Assembly (NCBI GenBank): GCA_030039035.1
Contig: JASHQQ010000001.1
Coordinates: 1-52,968 of the forward strand
Reading direction: 5' to 3'
DNA length: 52,968 nucleotides
Source: Acidobacteriaceae bacterium
GTDB taxonomy: Bacteria; Acidobacteriota; Terriglobia; Terriglobales; Acidobacteriaceae
The position numbers were made by a program, and so were the translations under genes. Position 1 is the stretch's first letter. Each line of letters opens with the position of its first letter. Shown here one piece after another: positions 25,744-34,936 of this stretch. The notes under the pieces are model-generated. The model saw only the letters and a list, made by a program, of their open reading frames with translations, did no database searches and was not told the origin of the DNA.

Positions 25744-27297
25744 ATGCGGTATCCATGTCAATTATGGACTGTAAAGCGAAATCGGCGGCTGGTTCTCAGC
25801 GCAGCTCTGGTTGCGGGCGCGATGCTGGTCGGGATTGCGGCGGTCAACGGCCAGTTCCCCTACTTCCCGAATTTCATTCCGAATGGAATTCTGTTTCCGG
25901 ACCCGAATGGCGCTTCGCAAACCTATAGCACCAACGGCGGCGGAATCGATCAGACCGGTCCGTTCTTCCAAAGCCTGGGAACGAACGGCAGGACTTGCGC
26001 GACCTGCCACCAGCCGGGCGACGGCATGTCGGTTTCGGCCGCGGATGTCGATTTGCGCTTTCTTCTCACGCAAGGCACGGATCCGATTTTCCGCACCGTG
26101 GACGGCTCGAACTGCGACCACAACATCGACGTATCGACGATCGAGGGTCGGTATTCAGCGTACAGCCTGCTGCGCACGCGCGGCCTGATCCGGATTGCGC
26201 TGGCCGCGCCGGCCAATGCGAACTATGCGGTGACCAACGTCAATAATCCATATGGGTGCGATGAAACGGACACGATTTCGCAGTACCGCAGGCCGTTGCC
26301 GTCGACCAACCTGCGGTTCCTGAGCGCCGTCATGTGGGACGGGCGCGAGTCCTCCGCGGCGACCGGCACGACAAAGATGTCCTTTAGCAACTTCCCGGAC
26401 TCGCTCGTCAGCGACCTGGAGCATCAATCGCTGGATGCCACGATTACCCACGCCCAGGGAGACGGAACGCGGCCCACAGCGGCCGAACAGCAGGAAATCG
26501 TGAACTTCGAGATGGGTCTGTCAACGGCGCAGGCCTTCGGAAACAACACGGGGCCGCTCAACACGCAAGGGGCGACGGGCGGGCCGCCGGGCTTGCTGAA
26601 CCAGCCGTATTTCATCAGCATCAATTCGAGCATCAATTTCCTGTTGCCGCAGCTTGAGCAGCCGGGTGGTCTGGTCACGCCCGGAGACGGGCAGTTCACG
26701 CCGGCCATCTTCGGCACCTTCAGCGCATGGCAGAACCTCCCGGCGCGGGATCCCAGGGCTGCCGTGGCCCGCGGCCAGGCGCTTTTCAATTCCCTGCCGA
26801 TCAACATCACCGGTGTAGCCGGAATCAACGACGATGTCTCGCAAGGCGGCCTTGTGGCCGGCGGCATTCCTTCGCTCACCGGCACCTGCGGAACGTGCCA
26901 CGACACGCCCAACGTCGGCAACCATTCCTTCCCCACGCCTCTGGACATCGGCACCGGCGATCCGAATCCGTCCAACTGGTCCACGAATCTCGGCGGACTG
27001 GACATCAGCTATCTGCCCAGCATCACGGTGTGCCTGACGGACCCGACAACCGGCTTGCCCACCAGCACCTGCAAAACAACTTCGGACCTTGGACAGGCGC
27101 TGATCGACGGCAACTTCGACCACGTGGGCAAGATCAAGGGACCCATCCTGCGCGGACTCTCGGCGCGCGCGCCGTACTTCCACAATGGCTCGGCGCAGAC
27201 GCTGCTGGACGTCGTACACTTCTATGAAAATCGTTTCGGCTTCACTCTGACACAGCAGCAGGAGTCGGACCTTGTCGCATTTCTCGGCTCTCTCTGA
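25744..27297 (+). CDS. Di-heme cytochrome c peroxidase-like protein, secreted
   Basis: The 517-aa protein has AAGGAG upstream of ATG 25744 and a signal peptide (RLVLSAALVAGAMLVGIAAVNG). Two heme motifs are present: CATCH (about residue 88) in TCATCHQPGDG, and CGTCH (about residue 382) in GTCGTCHDTPNVG. The C-terminal block RGLSARAPYFHNGSAQTLLDVVHFYENRF is diagnostic of the BCCP/MauG superfamily. It is longer than classical bacterial cytochrome c peroxidases (about 330-350 aa) because of an inserted region between the hemes. Reduction of peroxide or oxidation of another substrate in the periplasm is possible. A strong palindrome downstream probably ends its transcript. Confidence 0.87.
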   Translation: MRYPCQLWTVKRNRRLVLSAALVAGAMLVGIAAVNGQFPYFPNFIPNGILFPDPNGASQTYSTNGGGIDQTGPFFQSLGTNGRTCATCHQPGDGMSVSAADVDLRFLLTQGTDPIFRTVDGSNCDHNIDVSTIEGRYSAYSLLRTRGLIRIALAAPANANYAVTNVNNPYGCDETDTISQYRRPLPSTNLRFLSAVMWDGRESSAATGTTKMSFSNFPDSLVSDLEHQSLDATITHAQGDGTRPTAAEQQEIVNFEMGLSTAQAFGNNTGPLNTQGATGGPPGLLNQPYFISINSSINFLLPQLEQPGGLVTPGDGQFTPAIFGTFSAWQNLPARDPRAAVARGQALFNSLPINITGVAGINDDVSQGGLVAGGIPSLTGTCGTCHDTPNVGNHSFPTPLDIGTGDPNPSNWSTNLGGLDISYLPSITVCLTDPTTGLPTSTCKTTSDLGQALIDGNFDHVGKIKGPILRGLSARAPYFHNGSAQTLLDVVHFYENRFGFTLTQQQESDLVAFLGSL

Positions 27298-27353
27298 CCG
27301 AATCACCGGCATGGCGATTCTCCAGTTACAATAGCTATCTCAAGAAGCTGTTC

Positions 27354-27388
27354 AAAGTGGCTCGCCGCGGCGAGCCACTTTCATTTGC
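27354..27388 (+). terminator. Strong hairpin terminator after peroxidase-like gene
   Basis: A perfect 28-bp palindrome (AAAGTGGCTCGCCG then its reverse complement, 27354-27381) is followed by TCATTT. It lies 57 nt after the peroxidase-like stop and before the GH3 gene. Confidence 0.75.
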
Positions 27389-27567
27389 GCTCCATTTCCA
27401 TGCCCGCAGTGCCGAGGTTGGTTCGGCTGCATGGGTGAACAGTATTTCCGGGAATTCTGATTTATAAAGGAACGGTCGATCTCCACACCGTAGAGCTGAC
27501 CTCGCGTAACCAAAGCTCGCACAACCGGTGCGAAAAGTCCGCGGAGGCGGCAGAAGGGGTTGCGTTC

Positions 27568-29835
27568 ATGAAGGCATGCGTCGCATGCTCGGCTGTATTT
27601 GCTGCCGTACTCGTCTCCTGGACTGCGGTTTCCGCCCAGATTCCGGGCATGGTTCAGCCGAAACACTATCCGTGGTCTGACGCAAGCCTCTCGCCGGATC
27701 AGCGTGCCGACATGGTGATTCGACAGATGACGCTGGACGAAAAAATCCAGCTTCTGCACGGCCCCGGATGGCAGGCGCTCTTTGCGCCGCAGGAATCCGG
27801 CCCCTTGACGCGCGCCATCTCGGTGCTGGGCTTCATTCCCGGCGTTCCGCGGTTGGGGATTCCCGACCTGCAGATGACGGATTCCAACCAGGGTGTCTCC
27901 GGAGCCGGCGTAAAGGGCCGCTATGCCACCGCCTTGCCGTCCGGCGAAGCGATGGCAGCCGCGTGGGATCCGGCTCTTTCTTACGAGATCGGCACCATGA
28001 TCGGGCACGAGTTGCGCGCGATGGGATTCAACATGTCGCTGGGCTCGGGCATCAATATGATCCGCGAGCCACGCGATGGCCGGACCTTCGAATACAAGGG
28101 CGAAGACCCGCTGCTGGCGGGCACATTGTCCGGCCAGGAATTGAAAGCGGAAAAAGCCCTGCATCTGATTACCGACGTCAAGCACTATGCGGTCAACGAC
28201 CAGGATGCGGGCCGGATCGTCGTCAACGCGATTATCGACAAACGCGCCATGCGCGAAAGCGACCTGCTGGCGTTTCAGATTGCGCTGAAGGATTCCGGAG
28301 CGGGCGCGGTCATGTGCTCCTACAACCGCATCAACGGAACCTATGCCTGCGAGAACCCGTACACGCTCACCGATGTGCTGAAGAAGGACTTCGGCTTCAA
28401 GGGATTTGTCGTCTCCGACTGGGGTGGCACGCAAAGCACGGTGAATGCGGCAATGGCGGGCCTCGACATCGAGATGCCAGGCAACGATTCCTTCGGCGAG
28501 CCGCTGAAGAAAGCCGTCGAAGCCGGCCAAGTGCCCATGGAACGTCTCAACGATATGGTGCACCGCATCCTGCGCACGGAATTCGATTCGGGCGTCGTGG
28601 ACGATCCGCCGCAGCCGGAGTCGCCGGACGTGATGCGTGGTTTCGAGGTCGCGCAGAAGACCGAGGAGCAGGGCGCGGTGCTCCTGAAGAATGCGGGCAA
28701 CGTGCTGCCGTTAAGCGCCGCGTCCATCCGGTCGATCGCCGTGATCGGCGGCCACGCGGATGTGGGCGTGATGTCGGGAGGCGGCTCGTCTCAGGTTTCA
28801 CCCGCGGGCGGCAACCCGGTTCCGCCTTCGCCGGAGCTGCTGAAGAACCCGCTGGCGAGCTTTTTTCTCGTCGCGGTTTACCATCGTTCCGCGCCGTTGA
28901 AGGGAATTGAAGAGAAAGCGCCGCATGCGGAGGTACATTTCGATCCCGGCACGGATCCCGCAGCGGCCGCTGCCCTCGCCAGCAAGTCGCAAGTGGCGAT
29001 TGTCTTTGCGGTGCAGCACGAATCGGAAGGCATGGATCTCGAGAATCTTTCCTTGCCCGAGAACCAGGATGCTCTGATCGAAGCCGTCGCCGCGGCCAAT
29101 CCGCATACGATTGTCGTTCTCGAGTCCGGCGGCGCCGTGCTGATGCCATGGCTCGACAAAGTCGCGGGAGTTGTCGAGGCGTGGTATCCGGGCATTCGCG
29201 GATCGCAGGCCATCGCCAATCTTCTTTTCGGCGATGTGAACCCGTCCGGAAAGCTCCCGCTGACCTTCCCCAAGAGCGAAGCCGATCTGCCTCACCCGAT
29301 TCATCTTGGCCCGCCGAAGCCCGATGCGGACCACCCGGTGCCGAAGCTCGCAGGTGCGCCAGGAATGATCGGCATGGCGATGGGCATTGGCCCGTTCTTC
29401 GACGTGGATTACGACGAAGGGCTGAAGGTCGGCTACAAGTGGTACGACGCCGAACAGAAGCCAGTGCTTTTCCCGTTCGGCTTTGGCCTCGCGTACACGA
29501 CGTTTGCGTATTCAGGGTTGAGCGTTATGCCAGGCGAATCCACCACCGTCTCGTTCACGGTGAAAAACACCGGCAGGCGCGCCGGAATCGAGACGGCCCA
29601 GGTCTACGCGTCTATACCGGACTCGGCCGGTGAGCCGCCGAAGCGCCTGGTTGGCTGGACGAAGGTCGAACTTGGTCCCGGCCAATCGAAGCAAGTTGAA
29701 ATCCCGGTGCTCCGCGACCGGTTGTCCGTCTTCGACGAAGCATCGGATTCCTGGAAGCTGGTACCCGGACAATACATCCTTCGCGTCGGGGGATCGTCGC
29801 GCGATCTTCCTCTGGAAAAGACAATCTCCTACTAA
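27568..29835 (+). CDS. GH3 beta-glucosidase, secreted
   Basis: This 755-aa protein has a signal peptide (ACSAVFAAVLVSWTAVSAQ). The GH3 N-terminal barrel carries VKHYAVNDQ (substrate-binding KH and ND residues) and the nucleophile D284 in FVVSDWGGTQS. The C-terminal alpha/beta sandwich (VLLKNAGNVLPL, IAVIGGHADVG, VIVFAVQ-like strand, IEAVAAANPHTIVVL) follows. A fibronectin-III-like domain ends the protein (GFGLAYTTFAYSGL to LRVGGSSRDL). The domain order and length match classic GH3 beta-glucosidases and beta-xylosidases. Release of terminal beta-linked glucose or a related sugar in the periplasm is expected. The ROK kinase gene is convergent only 33 nt downstream. Confidence 0.92.
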   Translation: MKACVACSAVFAAVLVSWTAVSAQIPGMVQPKHYPWSDASLSPDQRADMVIRQMTLDEKIQLLHGPGWQALFAPQESGPLTRAISVLGFIPGVPRLGIPDLQMTDSNQGVSGAGVKGRYATALPSGEAMAAAWDPALSYEIGTMIGHELRAMGFNMSLGSGINMIREPRDGRTFEYKGEDPLLAGTLSGQELKAEKALHLITDVKHYAVNDQDAGRIVVNAIIDKRAMRESDLLAFQIALKDSGAGAVMCSYNRINGTYACENPYTLTDVLKKDFGFKGFVVSDWGGTQSTVNAAMAGLDIEMPGNDSFGEPLKKAVEAGQVPMERLNDMVHRILRTEFDSGVVDDPPQPESPDVMRGFEVAQKTEEQGAVLLKNAGNVLPLSAASIRSIAVIGGHADVGVMSGGGSSQVSPAGGNPVPPSPELLKNPLASFFLVAVYHRSAPLKGIEEKAPHAEVHFDPGTDPAAAAALASKSQVAIVFAVQHESEGMDLENLSLPENQDALIEAVAAANPHTIVVLESGGAVLMPWLDKVAGVVEAWYPGIRGSQAIANLLFGDVNPSGKLPLTFPKSEADLPHPIHLGPPKPDADHPVPKLAGAPGMIGMAMGIGPFFDVDYDEGLKVGYKWYDAEQKPVLFPFGFGLAYTTFAYSGLSVMPGESTTVSFTVKNTGRRAGIETAQVYASIPDSAGEPPKRLVGWTKVELGPGQSKQVEIPVLRDRLSVFDEASDSWKLVPGQYILRVGGSSRDLPLEKTISY

Positions 29836-29868
29836 GTGCGCGATCGATACCTGCCTGAAGGCATGCAC

Positions 29869-30918
29869 CTACGCCTTGGCCACGCCGCCAGCCAATTTGT
29901 GGTTGGGGAGATGAAGCGGAAGGATGCAGGCGCCGAGAAGACCGGCTTCGGCGCCCAGCTTCGCCGGCATCACACGAGTCCCCCCGCCGGGCATGCCGCC
30001 GGCAGCGGCTCGACCGGGCGCGGTGAGGGAGTAAACATAACTCCGCCGTTCCAGCTCCTCGAACATGGCCGGCGAAAGCAGATCCCAGGAGTTGGCCACG
30101 CCGCCGCCGATGACGTAGAGGGGCAGGTTGAAGATGTTGATCAGGCCGGCAAGACCGATTCCAAGCGACCGGCCTGTATCGGCATAGATTGCCTGGGCAG
30201 CCTTGTCACCGTGCCGTGCCGCCTCGGCAAGATCGAGCGCGGTGAGCGAAACCCCATCCCGCTTGAGCGCGGCGAGGCCGGGAGCCTTGCCGGACGCGAT
30301 CAGCCGCTCGGCGGCATTCATCAGCGCCGTTGCGGAGGCGCACGCCTCGAGGCAGCCGGTGTTGCCGCACCCGCAGAGCGGACCTTGAGGAAAGATGGTC
30401 ACATGGCCGGCCTCGCCTCCCATGCCGGCGGCGCCATGCCAGAGCCTTCCATCGAGGATGATGCCGTTGCCGACGCCGGTTCCGAGGGTCAGCATGCAAA
30501 GCGAATCGACGCACAGAAGTCGGCCTAAACCTAGCGCAAATTCGGCAAGGGCCGCGGCGTTGGCATCGCTCTCGATGGCGATGGGCCCATCGAGGCGCTT
30601 CTCCATCTCCGCGAGGAGGTGGAAGCCATCCCATCCGGGCAGGTTGGGAGGATGATGGAGACGGCCGGCGGGAAGCTCGAGCGGGCCTGGCGAGCCGACC
30701 CCGATTCCAGCCAGCGTTCGGCCATCGGAATAGCGTTCGTGGAGCTCCCGAACGGCGGAACACATGTCCTCGACCACGGCATGAGGACCGGCTTCAAGGC
30801 GGGTGGGGAGTGCGACGGAGTCGAGGATGCCGTCCTCGGGCGTATAAGCCGCGACCCGCAGGCTGGTTCCACCGAGATCGACGCCCATAGTCAGGAGCGG
30901 TTCCGTTTGGGGAGTCAT
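29869..30918 (-). CDS. ROK-family sugar kinase
   Basis: The 349-aa protein begins with the ATP-binding loop VDLGGTSLRVA (about residues 13-23). It carries the ROK zinc motif GCGNTGCLEACA and GHVTIFPQG, with the general base in the SDANAAALAEF segment (D after E in IESDANA). ROK kinases phosphorylate glucose, mannose, fructose, N-acetylmannosamine or related hexoses at O6 in the cytoplasm. Its specificity cannot be read, but a LacI-type operator shared with the alpha-mannosidase gene lies in its upstream region. That makes mannose a candidate. ATG 30918 is used; a second in-frame ATG follows ten codons later. Confidence 0.9.
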   Translation of the reverse strand: MTPQTEPLLTMGVDLGGTSLRVAAYTPEDGILDSVALPTRLEAGPHAVVEDMCSAVRELHERYSDGRTLAGIGVGSPGPLELPAGRLHHPPNLPGWDGFHLLAEMEKRLDGPIAIESDANAAALAEFALGLGRLLCVDSLCMLTLGTGVGNGIILDGRLWHGAAGMGGEAGHVTIFPQGPLCGCGNTGCLEACASATALMNAAERLIASGKAPGLAALKRDGVSLTALDLAEAARHGDKAAQAIYADTGRSLGIGLAGLINIFNLPLYVIGGGVANSWDLLSPAMFEELERRSYVYSLTAPGRAAAGGMPGGGTRVMPAKLGAEAGLLGACILPLHLPNHKLAGGVAKA

Positions 30919-31046
30919 TCAGTTCACCCAGTTTGCAAAGCCGGAATCGTGACGGGTTGCCGACCGTTCCCGTCGAAGCCGGCAATGCCGAGCATGGAGA
31001 AAACAGGTGTACCGGAAAAGAGCGAGAGCTCCTGATTTTTCTGGCT

Positions 31047-31060
31047 TGGAAACGATACCA
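31047..31060. promoter_or_regulatory. LacI-type operator between ROK kinase and lacI-type gene
   Basis: TGGAAACGATACCA at 31047-31060 is the exact reverse complement of the 14-mer found upstream of the TonB-dependent receptor (39961-39974) and the GH38 gene (48143-48156). It has the central CG and near-palindromic halves of LacI-family operators. It lies 128 bp before the ROK start and 154 bp before the regulator start. Confidence 0.75.
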
Positions 31061-31157
31061 CACGAGCGGCACGATTGGAAATGACCAGGCTGGCCGTGGC
31101 CATAACCGGCTGAAGGCGCCGCGCGGGCATCTCTTGTCGCACCCCGCGATCATGCGC

Positions 31158-31186
31158 TTAACATTGGAAGCCGGACAGCATAGACT
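31158..31186 (+). promoter_or_regulatory. Candidate sigma70 promoter of the LacI-type gene
   Basis: TTAACA (31158-31163), a 17-bp spacer and TAGACT (31181-31186) form a reasonable promoter 28 bp before the regulator start. Confidence 0.5.
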
Positions 31187-31214
31187 GATCGTGCAGCAAA
31201 CCAGTGGGAAGCGA

Positions 31215-32258
31215 ATGAAGAAGAAGACATTGCACCCCACTTTGAGCCAGGTGGCACGCGAGGCCGGGGTGGGCACCACCACCGTGTCGCGTGTCATCAA
31301 CGGCGGACATCGCGTGAATCCGGAGACGCTGGCGCGCGTGCGCAAGGTGATCGAGCGGCTCGGCTACATGCCCAACCAGGCGGCACGCACGCTGAAGGGG
31401 CATCGGACCAAGACCATCGGACTGGTCATTCCCAGCATCGCCGACCCTTTCTTTTCAAACTGCGCCGAAGCCGCGCAGGCCATTGCGCGAGCCAACGATT
31501 CGCTGCTGATGCTGACGGTGACGTCGAACGATCCGCGCGCGGAGATGGAGAACCTGGATGTTCTGATCCGGCACCGGACCGACGGCCTGCTGATTGTGCC
31601 GGCCAATTCCCAGAGCCAGATGTTGCGCGAACTGCTGGAACGCGTGGCTGTTCCGGTGGTTGCGATCGACCGGCCCGTTGCCGACTCCTCGATCGCCTCG
31701 GTGGTGTGCGACAACTTCAAGGGAGCGATCACGGGCACCCAGCACCTCATCGATCACGGTTACAAGCGGATTGTCTGCCTCACCGGCGAAAGCACCCTGT
31801 ACACCATTCGCGAGCGCATGCGCGGCTACCGCAAGGCCGTAGAGCAGGCGAGACTGAGTTGCATCATCGATACCTCGGTGAAGGACTACAAGTCGGCGGA
31901 GTATGCGATCAAGAGCCTGCTGGATGGCCCGGAGCCGCCGGACGCCATTTTTGCAACCAAGAACAGCACCACCATCCACGCGTTCGAGGTGTTGCAGAGG
32001 CTGAACATTCCCGTGCCGCAATCGATCGCGCTGCTCGGCTTCGACGATTTCGAACTGGCTTCGACCGTGAGGCCGCCGATCAGCGTGATTCAGCAGCCGG
32101 TGGAGGAGATCGGGCGCAGGGCCGCGGAGATTCTGTTCGATCAGTTGCTGGACGAGCGCGGAACCGGATCGCCGGCGACACGACATCCTCTGCAGGTGAA
32201 GTTGCAGACGCGCCTCATCCAGCGAGCCTCCTGCGGCTGCACGCCGCCGACGCCGTGA
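31215..32258 (+). CDS. LacI-family transcriptional repressor
   Basis: This 347-aa protein starts at ATG 31215, with GGGAAG upstream. The helix-turn-helix is clear (TLSQVAREAGVGTTTVSRVINGG, about residues 8-30), followed by the hinge helix region MPNQAARTLKG. The periplasmic-binding-protein-like sensor domain runs from about residue 60 (TIGLVIPSIADPFFSN) through GLLIVPANSQ, VAIDRPVADSSIASVVCDN, IALLGFDDFELAST and ISVIQQPVEEIGRRAAEIL. A C-terminal CGC motif ends the protein. It should bind TGGAAACGATACCA-like sites and release them on binding a sugar. It is the only LacI-type protein in the window, so it is the natural candidate for the three matching operators. It is divergent from the ROK kinase. 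Confidence 0.92.
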   Translation: MKKKTLHPTLSQVAREAGVGTTTVSRVINGGHRVNPETLARVRKVIERLGYMPNQAARTLKGHRTKTIGLVIPSIADPFFSNCAEAAQAIARANDSLLMLTVTSNDPRAEMENLDVLIRHRTDGLLIVPANSQSQMLRELLERVAVPVVAIDRPVADSSIASVVCDNFKGAITGTQHLIDHGYKRIVCLTGESTLYTIRERMRGYRKAVEQARLSCIIDTSVKDYKSAEYAIKSLLDGPEPPDAIFATKNSTTIHAFEVLQRLNIPVPQSIALLGFDDFELASTVRPPISVIQQPVEEIGRRAAEILFDQLLDERGTGSPATRHPLQVKLQTRLIQRASCGCTPPTP

Positions 32259-32272
32259 CCCGCGAGCGGGTC
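32257..32272. terminator. Short hairpin at end of LacI-type gene
   Basis: GACCCGC-GA-GCGGGTC overlaps the stop codon. There is no T-tract. It lies between convergent genes and may act as a weak bidirectional stop. Confidence 0.3.
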
Positions 32273-32300
32273 GCCGATTGCGTTCTTTGCGTGATGCGCG

Positions 32301-33272
32301 TTACGGCTGTGGCGATTTTTGAGGGATGTAGGGATTGGGCGTCTCGACCGATGAATGCGTGCTGTTGAGCTTGTCGCAGATATCGAACTCATGCCTGGCC
32401 TGATCGGCAAGCCCCTCGCGGCGATAGATCCGGCCCAGTTTGAAATGAAGCTCGGACGAGTTCGGAGCCAGAGCGATGGCTTTCTCGAGCTCGGCTTGTG
32501 CCTCCGACAACTGGTTCCGGGCTTCATAGACTTTGGCGAGCTCGTCGTGAATGCGCGGATTCTGCGGGGAAAGAGCGACGGCCCTTGCCAGAAGCGGCAA
32601 CGCCTTGTCGTACTCACGCTGATCGGCGAGAAGAGTTCCCAGGTTCAGAAACGGCTGGGAGTCCGCGGGGGCGCTGCCCTGCCAGTCGATCGCGGTCTGA
32701 AAGGCGGCCCCGGCTTTGGCGGAGTCGTTCAGCTCGCCCCAGGACAGGCCGAGATTGTTCTCGGCTTCGACGTATTTCGGATGGAGCACAAGCGCGCGCT
32801 CGAAGCAGGAGACCGCGCCGGTGAAGTCATTCTCGTTGTATCTGGTGCGGCCGAGCAGATACCAGGCATCGTCGTCATTGGGGGCTTCGCGCGTGACTTC
32901 GGTAAACCACTTGTCGGCGTCGGCGAAGTCCCCGAGCAGCACGTAGTCCGATGCAACGGACTTCAGATCCGCGGCGCCCGGCCGGCGATATTTGGCTCCG
33001 GCGGTGAATTCGGCCAGCGACTCCTTTGCTTTCTGCTCGCGAAAGAGCGTGTAGCCAAGCAGGAAATGCGCATCGGCGTCCCCGGGATGCGCTGAAACAT
33101 ACGCCCGCAGAGAGGCCTCGGCCCTGGCAAAGGCTCCGGCCTGCAGCAGGGAGCGCGCGCCGGCAAGGGGGTCGGAGGGCGGCTGTTGACACAGCGGTGC
33201 CGGGCCGGTTGCGGCGATGGCTGCCCATGCGAGCGCCCTTGCGAGTGTCAATCCTGCCGGCTCTGGCTTCAT
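32301..33272 (-). CDS. TPR-repeat protein, exported
   Basis: The 323-aa product starts at ATG 33272, overlapping the upstream stop by ATGA. The N-terminus is a signal-like segment (LARALAWAAIAATGPAPLCQ). About seven TPR units follow, with repeated patterns such as DADAHFLLGYTLFREQ, DDAWYLLGRTRYNE and YVEAENNLGLSWGEL. No catalytic domain is visible. TPRs mediate protein contacts. It is the last gene of a minus-strand operon with a multiheme cytochrome-TPR protein and another TPR protein, so a role in assembling or holding that cytochrome complex is possible. Confidence 0.85.
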   Translation of the reverse strand: MKPEPAGLTLARALAWAAIAATGPAPLCQQPPSDPLAGARSLLQAGAFARAEASLRAYVSAHPGDADAHFLLGYTLFREQKAKESLAEFTAGAKYRRPGAADLKSVASDYVLLGDFADADKWFTEVTREAPNDDDAWYLLGRTRYNENDFTGAVSCFERALVLHPKYVEAENNLGLSWGELNDSAKAGAAFQTAIDWQGSAPADSQPFLNLGTLLADQREYDKALPLLARAVALSPQNPRIHDELAKVYEARNQLSEAQAELEKAIALAPNSSELHFKLGRIYRREGLADQARHEFDICDKLNSTHSSVETPNPYIPQKSPQP

Positions 33273-34936
33273 CGGCTGCCCGGGGCGCCGCAAGTGGAAA
33301 GTTGCTCGTTCAACTGGCGCAGATTCCTGAGATCGGGATTGTAAACGAGCGCATCGCGAACCGTTGCGCGAGCGGCTTCACCCTGGCCCGCCATGCATTC
33401 CACCCGTGCAAGGTTCATCGCCAGGCCGGAAACGTCGCGATTGTCATGGAACGCTTTGCGCAACAGATCCATCGCGTCGTTGAGCTTGCCCTGCTTCGCA
33501 AGGAGCGTTCCAAGATTCGAAAGGGCGGTCAGGTCGACGGGATCCAGCGCAAGAACGCGGCGAAATGCCTGTTCGGCGGCCTGGTTGTCGCCGTGCTCGG
33601 CGCTCAGGTTGCCGAGCGCATCGAGCGCCGCCTCATCGTTCGCAATCGCATCCTGCTGTTGATGCAGCAACTCCAGGGCGCGTGGCTCATACGATCGATC
33701 GCCTTCCAGCAGCAGCTTGTAGTACGCCATGGCCAGATCGCGCGTCGTCGCTCCGGGAGAGAAAACCGGCTCCAGTTCGTCGCCGGGCCTGGCCGGCGCT
33801 ACCAGTGCGGGCTTATCCGGCTTTCGCAGGATGCGATGGTCGGTCCAGGCCACATGGGGAATGTTTTCCGCGCCCGTGCGCGGCATGTGACAACTGGTGC
33901 AATCCTGGTTTTCAGGGTGATGCGATGCGGCAAATTCCGGCTGCGAATGGCAGGCGAGACACTTGCCGCGAAAGAACGCCGCCTTTTCCGCCGGCGCGGG
34001 GGCGAAATGGGGATCGTGGCAGCTCGTGCAGGACATTTTGTCGCCGCTCGTGCGCTTGCAGGTGCTCTGGCTGAGCTGTTCCACCTCGCTCACTCCGCGC
34101 GCCGTCAAACTGGCGCCGCCGCGAACGTAGTAAGCCAGATAATTCGAGACCAGGTCGCCGGGACGATAATCCAGCGCGGAGCGGCCGGCGCGCTCCACCG
34201 ACACATCGCCTTCCAGATGGCAACTGATGCAGACCGAATCGCGCCGGTTTGCCTCCAGCCGCGCGGGATTGACGATCGCCGCCTTCCCGCCGGACCTGAC
34301 ATGTTCGCCGGAATCGCCATGGCACATCTCGCAGGTGATTCCGGTGTGGAGAAATGGCTCGGCCTGAAAGCGGTTGATCGTGCCCCGATCGGCGGCCTGC
34401 ACCGCGCTCATGTGGCAGCGCAGGCACGCGCTCTCCATGGGCAGCGCGGGCGGCCGCTCGCGCATTTCGCCCAGGCCGGGCTTCATGTCGTAGCTTTGGG
34501 AAGACGCATACCACGCGACCGGAGACTCGAAGAGATACCGGTCCACGGAATAGAGATAAGTGATTCCCAGATGGCCGGACCCCAGAAAATAACTCAACGT
34601 CCATTTGCCAATAAGCGAGGAGGTCCTGCTTTCGCGCGCCTCGAGCACGGCCATGCCGTTCCCGTTCGAAACGCTGTACGCCACGCCCGAGGGATTGTGC
34701 ACAAAGGTTGCGGTTTTCAGGTTTTCCGTGGCAAGACCGCTGGCGTTTGCCATCGGCGTGGCGAGCCAGGAACGAAAAAGCGAAGCATGACAGCGGGCGC
34801 AGACCGCATCGGCTTGCCGCGCCGGGGTCGCCTGCGACCTCAGCTCGCCGGCAAAGACGAATACCAGCAGGAACGCCGACGCCGGCCAGCCGATACGCAC
34901 CCTACTGCTCGGAGCTCTTGATCGCCTTGACTTCAT
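33269..34936 (-). CDS. Multiheme (7 CXXCH) cytochrome c fused to TPR repeats
   Basis: The 555-aa product from ATG 34936 overlaps the preceding gene by 35 nt. A GTG at 34900, one base after that gene's TAG, is an equally possible start. A signal segment (ASAFLLVFVFAGELRSQ) is followed by seven heme motifs: CARCH, CLRCH, CEMCH, CISCH, CTSCH, CLACH and CTSCH. They lie in a cytochrome-c554-like layout of about 330 residues. A C-terminal array of TPR units (ALDALGNLSAEHGDN, TALSNLGTLLAKQGK) follows. Such fusions occur in Acidobacteriota and Planctomycetota, without a settled function. The cytochrome part should sit in the periplasm, and the TPR part could dock it to the two flanking TPR proteins. 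Confidence 0.87.
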   Translation of the reverse strand: MKSRRSRAPSSRVRIGWPASAFLLVFVFAGELRSQATPARQADAVCARCHASLFRSWLATPMANASGLATENLKTATFVHNPSGVAYSVSNGNGMAVLEARESRTSSLIGKWTLSYFLGSGHLGITYLYSVDRYLFESPVAWYASSQSYDMKPGLGEMRERPPALPMESACLRCHMSAVQAADRGTINRFQAEPFLHTGITCEMCHGDSGEHVRSGGKAAIVNPARLEANRRDSVCISCHLEGDVSVERAGRSALDYRPGDLVSNYLAYYVRGGASLTARGVSEVEQLSQSTCKRTSGDKMSCTSCHDPHFAPAPAEKAAFFRGKCLACHSQPEFAASHHPENQDCTSCHMPRTGAENIPHVAWTDHRILRKPDKPALVAPARPGDELEPVFSPGATTRDLAMAYYKLLLEGDRSYEPRALELLHQQQDAIANDEAALDALGNLSAEHGDNQAAEQAFRRVLALDPVDLTALSNLGTLLAKQGKLNDAMDLLRKAFHDNRDVSGLAMNLARVECMAGQGEAARATVRDALVYNPDLRNLRQLNEQLSTCGAPGSR